This document shows positions 1-5,745 of a DNA stretch of 11,063 bases, piece by piece. The stretch covers positions 1-11,063 of the forward strand of contig NZ_JOHY01000101.1 in assembly GCF_000721495.1 (NCBI RefSeq). The letters are read 5' to 3'. Source of the DNA: Streptomyces sp. NRRL F-5123. Lineage in GTDB: Bacteria; Actinomycetota; Actinomycetes; Streptomycetales; Streptomycetaceae. Each line of letters opens with the position of its first letter. The first letter of the stretch is position 1. Under the pieces are notes generated by a model. That model was not told the DNA's origin, made no database searches, and worked only from the letters and a program-made list of their open reading frames with translations. The position numbers were made by a program, and so were the translations under genes.

Positions 1-41
1 GCGGGGGCACCCCCGGATCGTCCCCCTCCCGAGGTCTCGTC

Positions 42-125
42 GGCGGCTGCCTGCCGGTGGGGGTGGGGTGGGTGGGGTGACGTGCCCCCCCGCGTTGCGT
101 GGGCGGCTGCCTGCCGGTGGGGGTG
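42..125. repeat. 60-bp-period direct repeat in intergenic DNA
   Basis: A 24-base block (42-65) recurs exactly at 102-125, giving a period of 60 bases. It begins GGCGGCTGCCTGCC and ends in GGTGGGGGTG. The copies diverge immediately afterwards. No coding frame of convincing Streptomyces codon use crosses it. It could be a local duplication or part of a dispersed extragenic repeat family; only a genome self-comparison would tell. Confidence 0.7.
59..77 (+). other. G-quadruplex motif with one-base loops
   Basis: The plus strand has four G runs (5, 4, 3 and 4 bases at 59-63, 65-68, 70-72 and 74-77), separated by single T residues. Runs of three or more G with one-base loops are the arrangement known to form very stable parallel quadruplexes. 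It lies just after the first copy of the 60-bp-period repeat. The second copy has an A substitution that breaks the pattern. Any function is inference. Confidence 0.6.
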
Positions 126-252
126 AGGTTTCAGGGACGGCGGGTCAGCCCCCGACGGTGGTGCACCCCCGCAGGTGGACAGAAGTTTTCGCTCCTACTC
201 GCACGGGCGGTGGAGGTGGGAAGCACCCCGCGCCGCCAGGCGTGGGAAACCC

Positions 253-272
253 CCGCGGCGGGAAAGCCGCGG
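253..272 (-). terminator. Hairpin terminator after the leftward operon
   Basis: A perfect 7-bp stem (CCGCGGC / GCCGCGG) with a GGGAAA loop lies 28 bases past the stop codon of the gene at 300-770. It has no T-tract, which is normal for Streptomyces terminators. Read on the minus strand it is well placed to end the oxidoreductase/UPF0303 transcript. Confidence 0.55.
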
Positions 273-299
273 AGGTCACCGCAGCCCCCGCCGGAGGCG

Positions 300-770
300 T
301 CAGGCCAGGAAGCGGGTGAGGGCCTTCACGATGAGGGCGTGGTCCTCCGTTTGGGGGAGGCCGGAGACGGCGACGACGCCGATGACGCCGGCGCCGGCTA
401 CCCGGAGGGGGAAGGCCCCGCCGTGCGCGGCGTAGCGGGCGGGGTCGAGGTGGGACGAGGCCTCGAACGTGGTCCCCTTCGCCCGGAAGCGCTCGCCCAC
501 CGCGAGGGACGACGTGCCGTAACGGAGCGCGACGCGCGATTTGCGTTCGAGCCATTCGTCGTTGTCGGGCGCCGTGCCGTCGAGCGCGCAGTGGAAGAGC
601 CGCTGCCCGCCGCGGCGGATGCCGATGGCGACGGGAGCGCCCTGCTCGCGGGCGAGCTCGACGAGGAGGCAACCGAGCCGCCAGGCGTCGTCGTTGGTGA
701 AGCGCGGGAGGACGAGGGCCCGCTCCTGCTCGGCGAGCTCCGCGGGGTCGACGAGATGGGTGGAGGTCAC
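300..770 (-). CDS. UPF0303 / HbpS-GlcG-like heme-degrading-domain protein
   Basis: A 156-residue protein of the UPF0303 family (YBR137W type, GlcG/HbpS-like fold). The family hallmark is visible at about residues 53-89: RGGQRLFHCALDG, then PDNDEWLERK and RYGTSS. A Gly-rich C-terminal strand (GAGVIGVVAVSG, 126-137) follows. Length matches the family's usual 155-165. Proteins of this fold have been linked to heme binding or degradation, but the enzymatic role of UPF0303 members is not settled, so no reaction is assigned. The start is GTG at 770. It overlaps the TGA of the upstream oxidoreductase as GTGA (767-770), which implies translational coupling and one operon. A longer frame continues upstream but is only the shadow of the oxidoreductase. 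Its place in the operon suggests an accessory role in the same catabolic function, by inference. Confidence 0.9.
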   Translation of the reverse strand: MTSTHLVDPAELAEQERALVLPRFTNDDAWRLGCLLVELAREQGAPVAIGIRRGGQRLFHCALDGTAPDNDEWLERKSRVALRYGTSSLAVGERFRAKGTTFEASSHLDPARYAAHGGAFPLRVAGAGVIGVVAVSGLPQTEDHALIVKALTRFLA

Positions 771-1828
771 AGCGTCACCGTCCGGCCGGTGAGGGCGGAT
801 TCGCGGGCCGCCTCGATGACCTCGATCGTCGCCGCGGCCTCCCAGGCGGTGACCGGCGGGGACGTGCCCTCGCGGAGGGCGGTTTCGACGGCGGCGTAGA
901 AGGCCGGGTAGTCGCCGGGCTCCGAGGGTACGGGCCAGGCCGTCTCGTCGGTGCCGACGGTGCCCCACGCGTCCTCGGGCTCGCTGCCCCATCCCGTGCC
1001 CTCGCCGGGGCGGAGGCCCTCGCGGAGGGCGGCCTCCTGCGGGTCGAGGCCGTAGGTGACGTAGCCGCCGATGCTGCCGAGCACCCGGAAGCGGGGCCCG
1101 AGCCGGGAGGCGGTGGCGCTCATCCACAGGTGCGAGCGGACGCCGTCGGTGTGGGTGAGGGCGATGAAGTCGTCGTCGTCCGCGGCGGCGCCGGGCCGCC
1201 GTACGTCCGACTCGGCGTAGACCGTGCGGACCGGGCCGAAGAGGGTCAGGGCCTGGTCGACGAGGTGGCTGCCGAGGTCGTAGAGGAGGCCGCCGATCTC
1301 CGCGGGGTCGCCGGATTCGCGCCACCCGCCCTTGGGCTGCGGGCGCCAGCGCTCGAAGCGGGATTCGAAGCGGTGGACCTCCCCGAGTTCGCGGTGGGCC
1401 AGGAGGCCGCGCAGGGTGAGGAAGTCACTGTCCCAGCGGCGGTTCTGGAAGACGGTCAGCAGCAGGCCGCGGTCGTCGGCGAGGGCGGCCAGCGCGCGGG
1501 CCTCGGCGGCGGTCGCGGCGAGCGGCTTGTCCACGACGACGGGCAGGCCCGCTTCGAGGGCCGCGGTGGCGAGCGGCACGTGCGTGCGGTTGGGGGAGGC
1601 GAGGACGACGAGGTCGAGTTCGGCGGCGCGCGGCCACAGCTCGTCGGCGGTGCCGGCGAAGACGACCCCCGGATGCTCGGCGCGCGCCTGCGCGCGCCGC
1701 TCCCGGTTGCCGGTGACGATGGTGTCGAGGTGCAGCCCGGGCGTGGCGGCGATCAGCGGGGCGTGGAAGAACGAGCCGGCCGGGCCGTAGCCGACCAGGG
1801 CGACGCGGAGGGGTGCGGCGGTGGTCAT
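767..1828 (-). CDS. Gfo/Idh/MocA family NAD(P)-dependent oxidoreductase
   Basis: A 353-residue cytoplasmic dehydrogenase. The N-terminal Rossmann fold carries GYGPAG (residues 13-18) in LRVALVGYGPAG. The family's catalytic lysine motif is VVDKPLA (98-104, Lys101). The second-domain signature is GGLLYDLGSHLVDQ (179-192, with Asp184 and His188). These enzymes oxidise or reduce sugars, inositols and related polyols; the exact substrate cannot be read from sequence. Length is normal (330-360). The ATG at 1828 was chosen because the frame upstream runs into the palindrome. An in-frame GTG at 1837 is an alternative that would begin inside the operator. No Shine-Dalgarno site precedes either, and a candidate -10 ends 7 bases before the ATG, so the transcript may be leaderless. 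It is divergent from the ROK gene, which probably regulates it, and overlaps the downstream UPF0303 gene by 4 bases. Confidence 0.93.
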   Translation of the reverse strand: MTTAAPLRVALVGYGPAGSFFHAPLIAATPGLHLDTIVTGNRERRAQARAEHPGVVFAGTADELWPRAAELDLVVLASPNRTHVPLATAALEAGLPVVVDKPLAATAAEARALAALADDRGLLLTVFQNRRWDSDFLTLRGLLAHRELGEVHRFESRFERWRPQPKGGWRESGDPAEIGGLLYDLGSHLVDQALTLFGPVRTVYAESDVRRPGAAADDDDFIALTHTDGVRSHLWMSATASRLGPRFRVLGSIGGYVTYGLDPQEAALREGLRPGEGTGWGSEPEDAWGTVGTDETAWPVPSEPGDYPAFYAAVETALREGTSPPVTAWEAAATIEVIEAARESALTGRTVTL

Positions 1829-1834
1829 GCAGCT

Positions 1835-1861
1835 CACTTTGGCAACACTGTTGCCAAAGTG
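1835..1861. promoter_or_regulatory. Perfect 27-bp operator between divergent genes (likely ROK site)
   Basis: Two 13-base arms, CACTTTGGCAACA and its exact complement TGTTGCCAAAGTG, flank a single central base. It is unusually AT-rich for this window and lies in the 56-base gap between the oxidoreductase ATG and the ROK GTG. ROK repressors are dimers that bind inverted repeats, often near their own gene, so autoregulation and control of the oxidoreductase operon are the straightforward inference. It overlaps the candidate promoters in both directions. Confidence 0.88.
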
Positions 1862-1864
1862 CAA
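1836..1864 (-). promoter_or_regulatory. Candidate promoter of the oxidoreductase operon, leaderless
   Basis: Read on the minus strand, TTGCAC (1864-1859) and CAAAGT (1841-1836) are separated by 17 bases. The -10 ends 7 bases before the ATG at 1828, so transcription would start at or next to the first codon. The spacer and the -10 lie inside the 27-bp palindrome. The match is moderate, not consensus. Confidence 0.45.
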
Positions 1865-1878
1865 GCGCGCGCGACAAT
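1851..1878 (+). promoter_or_regulatory. Candidate promoter of the ROK gene, leaderless
   Basis: TTGCCA (1851-1856) and GACAAT (1873-1878) are separated by 16 bases. A start point about 7 bases beyond the -10 falls at or next to the GTG start at 1885. There is no ribosome site before the GTG, which fits a leaderless transcript. The -35 box lies inside the right arm of the operator, so repressor binding should block it. Confidence 0.55.
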
Positions 1879-1884
1879 GAGGGC

Positions 1885-3045
1885 GTGACGACACCTCCGC
1901 CCCCGGCCGACTCCTTCCGGCACGCCGCGCGCAGCGGCCGTACGGCGGGATCCGCGGGTGCCGGGGCCGCCGACGAGAGCGGTGACGACGGCGCGCGGGG
2001 CGGGCTCAACCTGCCGGGGCTGCGCACCCACAACGCCGCCGTCGTGCTCGGGCTGCTGCGGGACGCCCCCGGCGGGCTCAGCCGGCTGGAGCTGGCCGAG
2101 CGGACCGGGCTCACCCCGCAGGCGGTCAGCAAGATCACCGCCCGGCTGCGGGCGGACGGGCTGGTCGAGGAGGCCGGGCGGCTCGCCTCCACCGGGGGGA
2201 AGCCGCGGACCGAGCTGCGGCTCGCCGCCGGGGCCGCCTTCGCGGTCGGGGCGCATCTGGACGGAGAGGCGCTCACCGCCGTCGTCGCCGACCTCGCCGG
2301 GCGTACGGTCGCCGAGCACGCCGCGCCGCTCGACCTCGGGCGGCCCGTGCCGGAGGGCCTCGCGGCGATGGAGCGCGAGCTGCGCGCCGCCGCCGCGCTC
2401 GCACCCGGGCGGGTCCTGGGCGTGGGCGTCGGCATCCGCGGCCCGCTCGACCACCGCACCGGCACGCTGCGCGGCGTCACCGGCTTCCCGCACTGGTCGG
2501 GCTGCGCGCTGCGGGACGAGCTGGCGCGGCGGCTCGGCCTGCCCGTCGCCGTCGACAAGAACACGAACGCCGCCGCGCTGTCCGTCCTGGCCGAACCCGG
2601 CCCGGGCGGCGGCTCCTTCGCGTACCTCCACCTCGGGACGGGGCTCGGCGCCGCGCTCGTCCTCGGCGGCGGGCTCTACCGCGGCGGGGCCGCGGGGGCG
2701 GGGGAGTTCGGGCACCAGGTGGTGCAGCTGGACGGGCCGCCGTGCAAGTGCGGGCGGCGCGGCTGCCTGGAGGCGCTGTGCCTCGCCGCGGTGGCCCGCG
2801 GCGACGTGGCCGGGGCCGCGCGCCTGCTCGGCGTGGGGGCGGCGAACCTGGTGGCGCTGCTGGACGTCGACCGCGTCGTCCTGGGCGGCGGTACGGTCCT
2901 GGCCGCGCCGGACGCCTTCCGCTCGGGCGTGTCCGCCGCTGTCCCCGTCCCTGTCACCCTCCCCGCCGCCGGCTCCCGCGCCACCCCCGAGGGCGCCGCC
3001 CTCCTGGCCCTGGCCCCCCTCTTCACCAGAGCCGAATTCCCCTGA
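1885..3045 (+). CDS. ROK family transcriptional regulator
   Basis: A 386-residue repressor of the ROK family. After a disordered Ala/Gly/Pro N-terminus (1-40) comes a winged helix-turn-helix (about 50-110, with LELAERTGLTPQAVSKITAR at 68-87). A ROK sugar-kinase-like domain follows. The zinc motif is intact: His277 in GEFGHQ and CKCGRRGCLEA with Cys287, Cys289 and Cys294. The kinase Asp of the usual NDANAAA motif is replaced: the sequence is VDKNTNAAAL (222-231) with Asn226 at that position. The N-terminal DxGxT phosphate motif is also absent, so it should sense a sugar-type ligand without phosphorylating it. The stretch after the zinc motif is short but leads cleanly into NLVALLDVDRVVLGG. The GTG at 1885 fits a leaderless start; the frame extends upstream through the operator but without a plausible start. 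It ends facing the convergent phosphotransferase gene. Confidence 0.93.
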   Translation: MTTPPPPADSFRHAARSGRTAGSAGAGAADESGDDGARGGLNLPGLRTHNAAVVLGLLRDAPGGLSRLELAERTGLTPQAVSKITARLRADGLVEEAGRLASTGGKPRTELRLAAGAAFAVGAHLDGEALTAVVADLAGRTVAEHAAPLDLGRPVPEGLAAMERELRAAAALAPGRVLGVGVGIRGPLDHRTGTLRGVTGFPHWSGCALRDELARRLGLPVAVDKNTNAAALSVLAEPGPGGGSFAYLHLGTGLGAALVLGGGLYRGGAAGAGEFGHQVVQLDGPPCKCGRRGCLEALCLAAVARGDVAGAARLLGVGAANLVALLDVDRVVLGGGTVLAAPDAFRSGVSAAVPVPVTLPAAGSRATPEGAALLALAPLFTRAEFP

Positions 3046-3055
3046 GCCTGAGCCC

Positions 3056-3080
3056 GGGCCCGGCCCCACGGGGCGGGCCC
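3056..3080. terminator. Bidirectional hairpin between convergent genes
   Basis: GGGCCCGGCCCC (3056-3067) pairs with GGGGCGGGCCC (3070-3080) through an 11-bp stem with one bulged G. It starts 10 bases after the ROK stop and lies 62 bases from the phosphotransferase stop, so it can serve both strands. There is no U-tract. The innermost pairs must open because the gap between arms is only two bases. Confidence 0.55.
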
Positions 3081-3142
3081 GCCGCCTCGTCCCCCCTTGC
3101 CGGGCAGGAAATTCCGCCGCGCGGTGGTGCGGGCCCCGCGGG

Positions 3143-4441
3143 CTACGGGCGGGTCCCGGGGAGCGGCGGGAGAGCGGGCCATGAGGTGGGGAGGGCCGCG
3201 TGGAGGGAGGCGGCGAGGTGGGCGAAGGGGCGCAGCTCAGGGGAGTCCGCGGCGAAAGCGGCGACGACGCCGAGGCGGTGGGCCAGACGCTGGCGCGCGG
3301 TCGCCGTCCCCCACTTCCAGTCGCGGCGTACGACCTCGCGCAGGTGGTCCGTGCCGTCCCGCCGCGCGCGCTCGACCAGCGCGTCCCCCCGCAGCAGCCA
3401 GCCGGCGCACGCGTCGGCGAGGTCGCCCTCGACCTCGCCGCCGGTCGCTTCCCGCCACGCCTCGCGGTACGCGCGCTCCGCCGCGTCGAGCGTCGCGGCG
3501 GGCGGCGCGGTGACGCACCAGCAGGTGGGGAAGCCGATGCGCAGGTACGCCAGCTCCGTCAATCCGTTGCCCAGCGAGGCCTGCTCGAAGTCGATGAAGC
3601 GCACTCCCGCGACCGTGTGAAGGTCGTTGCCGGGGCAGGGGTCGCCGTGCAGCAGCGCGTTCCCGCCCACCCGGGCGAGCCGCCCCACCAGCCCCTCCAT
3701 CGCCTCCGCCGCCCCGCCCGGCACCTGCGCGCCCAGCGCCCGCGCGAGCCGCAGGAACGCCTCGGCGTCACCGAGTGTCGGCCCCTGCCAGGCGGGCAGC
3801 GCGCCCGCGGCCTCGGGCCCGGCCGCGGAGGAGGAGGGTCCCTGCCCGCACGCGGGCGCCCCGGCGGTTCCGGGCCCGGGGGTGAGGGGGTGTTCGTGCC
3901 CGGTCGGGGGAGGCGCGGCAGGCGTCGGCTGCTGCCCGTGCGGCGGCGCCCCCGCCGCCCCGGCGGGGTCGGGCCCCCGCCCGCGCGGCGGCCCGCCCGT
4001 TTCCCCGGCGCCCGCAGCGGCGGCGCGCGCCGGCGCTCCCGCGTCCTCGCCCTCCGCCGGGCAGCCGGGCCCCGCCTCCTGTCGCAGCGGCACCGCGTGG
4101 AGGCGGGCCAGCGCGGCCGCGTAGGGCACCTGCCAGCCCGGACCGGGGCGGAGCTGCTCCAGGTGGTCGAGGACGAGGACGCGGCGGACCGCGTCCGTGG
4201 CGAGCAGGCGCGCGGCCACGGGCGGGTCGGCCCGGGCGGCGAGGCGGAGGGCCGCGACCTCGCGGGCGTACCGCTCGTCCGCGCCGGGGCCGGCGACGAG
4301 CTGCTTGACCACCACCCGTGTGCCCGGCGTCAGTTCCGCCCGCCAGACGCGCGAGCGCGGGCTGCTGGCCAGCCGCCGGGCCCGCCGGGGCACCCCGAGG
4401 GCGGCCCGCAGCTCGTCTCCCCACGGCACGCGCGTCAGCAT
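3143..4441 (-). CDS. APH-fold phosphotransferase with disordered internal insert
   Basis: A 432-residue protein with the aminoglycoside phosphotransferase/kinase-like fold. The N-lobe lysine is in VVVKQL (Lys46). The catalytic loop is HGDPCPGN (265-272) in GGNALLHGDPCPGN. The metal-binding position is in FIDFEQASLGN (282-292), where DFE replaces the common D-x-D. Such proteins phosphorylate small molecules; aminoglycoside resistance cannot be inferred, and many Streptomyces paralogues have unknown substrates. Residues about 122-220 form a Gly/Pro/Ala-rich insert between the lobes, with three loose repeats (GP...AGA..Q.P). It makes the protein about 100 residues longer than typical. The ATG at 4441 is preceded only by a weak G-rich site; GTG at 4456 is an alternative. 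The gene is single, convergent with the ROK gene, and unrelated in function as far as can be seen. Confidence 0.85.
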   Translation of the reverse strand: MLTRVPWGDELRAALGVPRRARRLASSPRSRVWRAELTPGTRVVVKQLVAGPGADERYAREVAALRLAARADPPVAARLLATDAVRRVLVLDHLEQLRPGPGWQVPYAAALARLHAVPLRQEAGPGCPAEGEDAGAPARAAAAGAGETGGPPRGRGPDPAGAAGAPPHGQQPTPAAPPPTGHEHPLTPGPGTAGAPACGQGPSSSAAGPEAAGALPAWQGPTLGDAEAFLRLARALGAQVPGGAAEAMEGLVGRLARVGGNALLHGDPCPGNDLHTVAGVRFIDFEQASLGNGLTELAYLRIGFPTCWCVTAPPAATLDAAERAYREAWREATGGEVEGDLADACAGWLLRGDALVERARRDGTDHLREVVRRDWKWGTATARQRLAHRLGVVAAFAADSPELRPFAHLAASLHAALPTSWPALPPLPGTRP

Positions 4442-4497
4442 GCCGCCATCATCCACCCCCCTGCGGCGGCACCGCGCGGGTACGGGAGGACCGGGGC

Positions 4498-4710
4498 GTG
4501 AGTGACGCCGCCGGTCCCCGCGCCCGATCGGGGCCGCCATCCCGGGGCAGGACCGGGCGCCGGAGTATTCCGCCGTCGAGACGCGTCGTGGGCATCGCTC
4601 GACGAGCCGGGCGGGGGCGGCCTGCCGGACGGCAGGTTCGAGGACGCCACGGGGTCGGCAGCAGCCTGACGAGCTACATCGACGCCTGGCGGTCGGCGGC
4701 CGGAAGCTGA
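4498..4710 (+). CDS. Doubtful 70-aa ORF, possibly a decayed gene
   Basis: GTG AGT GAC, a very common Streptomyces gene start, lies 8 bases after GGGAGG (4484-4489). The frame is open to TGA at 4708-4710. The first few codons and the last 17 (ending SSLTSYIDAWRSAAGS) look protein-like. The middle is Arg-rich and reads better in the next frame, where ASLDEPGGGG and LPDGRFEDATG appear before a stop at 4667-4669. That pattern suggests one small gene broken by two frameshifts, or no gene at all. No family was recognised. Confidence 0.25.
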   Translation: MSDAAGPRARSGPPSRGRTGRRSIPPSRRVVGIARRAGRGRPAGRQVRGRHGVGSSLTSYIDAWRSAAGS

Positions 4711-4776
4711 CCCCGGGCGGGCACCGGGCGGGGCCCCGGGCTGACGCCTCGCCAGGTCGCCCAGCAGCCGAGACGG

Positions 4777-4801
4777 CCGGGGCGGGGCACACCCGCCCCG
4801 G
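4777..4801. promoter_or_regulatory. Perfect 10-bp inverted repeat in the HAD promoter region
   Basis: CCGGGGCGGG and CCCGCCCCGG flank a 5-base loop (GCACA). Just after it lies TACGCT (4803-4808), a possible -10 that would give a leader of about 30 bases. The repeat therefore covers where the -35 should be. It could be a repressor site or a terminator guarding against upstream transcription; sequence alone does not decide. Confidence 0.45.
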
Positions 4802-4846
4802 TTACGCTGGGGCACCACGCAGGCCATGACGACAGGAGACCGACCG

Positions 4847-5626
4847 GTGTCGACCCGCAAGCCCATCGACTCGTGGCTCACCGACATGGACGGCGTGCTC
4901 ATCCACGAGGGCACCCCGATCCCCGGCGCCGACGCCTTCCTCAAGGGGCTCAAGGAGTCCGGCAAGCCCTTCCTGGTGCTGACCAACAACTCCATCTACA
5001 CCCCGCGCGACCTGCACGCCCGGCTCTCCCGGATGGGCCTGGACGTGCCCGTGGCCAACATCTGGACGTCCGCGCTCGCCACCGCGAAGTTCCTGGACGA
5101 CCAGCGCCCCGGCGGCACCGCGTACGTCATCGGCGAGGCGGGCCTGACGACCGCGCTGCACGACGTCGGCTACATCCTCACCGACCAGGACCCCGACTAC
5201 GTGGTGCTCGGCGAGACCCGCACGTACAGCTTCGAGGCGCTCACCAAGGCGATCCGGCTGATCCGCGGCGGCGCCCGCTTCATCGCCACCAACCCCGACG
5301 AGACGGGCCCCTCGGCGGAGGGCGTGCTGCCCGCGACCGGCTCGGTCGCCGCCCTCATCACCAAGGCCACCGGCCAGGACCCGTACTTCGTCGGCAAGCC
5401 CAACCCGCTGATGATGCGCGCGGGGCTCAACGCGATCGGCGCGCACTCCGAGGCCAGCGCGATGATCGGCGACCGCATGGACACCGACGTGCTGGCCGGG
5501 CTGGAGTCCGGCATGACCACCTTCCTGGTGCTCACCGGGCTCACGGCGGTGCCGGACATCGAGCGCTACCCGTTCAAGCCGTCGTACGTCGTGAACTCCA
5601 TCGCCGATCTGGTCGCCGAGATCTGA
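4847..5626 (+). CDS. HAD-IIA (NagD-like) phosphatase
   Basis: A 259-residue cytoplasmic hydrolase of the HAD superfamily, subclass IIA (NagD/4-nitrophenylphosphatase type), with full motif set. Motif I is TDMDGV (12-17, nucleophile Asp13 and acid/base Asp15). Motif II is LTNNS (45-49), motif III lysine is in VGKPNP (Lys184), and motif IV is GDRMDTD (208-214). The C2 cap lies between motifs II and III. It dephosphorylates small phosphorylated metabolites; the natural substrate is unknown. The start is GTG at 4847 because AGGAG (4834-4838) sits 8 bases upstream. An in-frame ATG at 4826 lies before that site and would add 7 unlikely residues. It is monocistronic or first in a loose group: the next gene starts 119 bases later on the same strand. 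Confidence 0.93.
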   Translation: MSTRKPIDSWLTDMDGVLIHEGTPIPGADAFLKGLKESGKPFLVLTNNSIYTPRDLHARLSRMGLDVPVANIWTSALATAKFLDDQRPGGTAYVIGEAGLTTALHDVGYILTDQDPDYVVLGETRTYSFEALTKAIRLIRGGARFIATNPDETGPSAEGVLPATGSVAALITKATGQDPYFVGKPNPLMMRAGLNAIGAHSEASAMIGDRMDTDVLAGLESGMTTFLVLTGLTAVPDIERYPFKPSYVVNSIADLVAEI

Positions 5627-5689
5627 TCACTCCGCGTATCGGCGACATCACCCTGATGGACCACCGAGCGTGCGGAGCCGGGGGCCCGC

Positions 5690-5725
5690 GGGAATCTTCG
5701 TAAGCACCGGGTGCGAGTCCCCGCC
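5690..5725 (+). other. Structured leader upstream of the secreted-protein gene
   Basis: GCGGGAATC (about 5689-5697) can pair with GAGTCCCCGC (about 5715-5724), with one mismatch and one bulge. It encloses a small inner inverted repeat GCACC/GGTGC (5704-5714). The segment lies 20 bases before the GGAGG ribosome site of the gene at 5746. The core GGTGCGAGTCC looks like part of a cobalamin riboswitch, but the remaining conserved boxes are absent. Function unknown. Confidence 0.3.
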
Positions 5726-5745
5726 CCGGCCGAGCGGAGGTCCCC

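Larger units (their letters stand above)
1..299. other. Gene-free left edge
   Basis: No convincing gene is visible here. Open frames crossing it on either strand are Arg/Pro/Gly-rich and look like GC-driven shadows. It holds the direct repeat, the G-quadruplex motif and the hairpin at 253-272. There is also a loose second pair of similar segments around 216-238 and 240-262, both beginning GTGGGAA followed by a C-rich run. It is the downstream side of the leftward gene ending at 300. Confidence 0.6.
4442..4846. other. Intergenic region with hairpins and a possible decayed small gene
   Basis: This 405-base gap lies between the leftward phosphotransferase and the rightward HAD gene. It holds a 10-base palindrome CCCGATCGGG (4523-4532) and a tight hairpin at 4621-4636 (CCTGCC GGAC GGCAGG). 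It also holds the questionable small reading frame at 4498-4710 and the inverted repeat at 4777-4801. No tRNA or other known RNA was recognised. Confidence 0.5.

Noticed and set aside
99..899. Plus-strand open frame of 266 codons over the UPF0303 gene
   Set aside because: The opposite strand carries recognisable UPF0303 motifs with better codon use, and this frame has no ribosome site or domain.
3143..4441. An aminoglycoside resistance gene
   Set aside because: The fold is APH-like, but substrate cannot be inferred. Nothing around it suggests resistance or transfer.
3200..4501. Plus-strand open frame of 433 codons over the phosphotransferase gene
   Set aside because: It is antisense to HGDPCPGN and the other kinase motifs and has only low-complexity text.
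4621..4650. tRNA-like GGTTCGA after a tight hairpin
   Set aside because: No acceptor stem, D-arm or anticodon arm can be drawn around it.
4826..4846. ATG 4826 as the start of the HAD gene
   Set aside because: A clear AGGAG site lies after this ATG and 8 bases before GTG 4847. The shorter product matches the usual family length.
5685..5745. A genuine cobalamin riboswitch
   Set aside because: Only one core string resembles the family. The downstream conserved boxes and the rest of the aptamer do not fit in the 119-base gap, and the gene is unrelated to B12.
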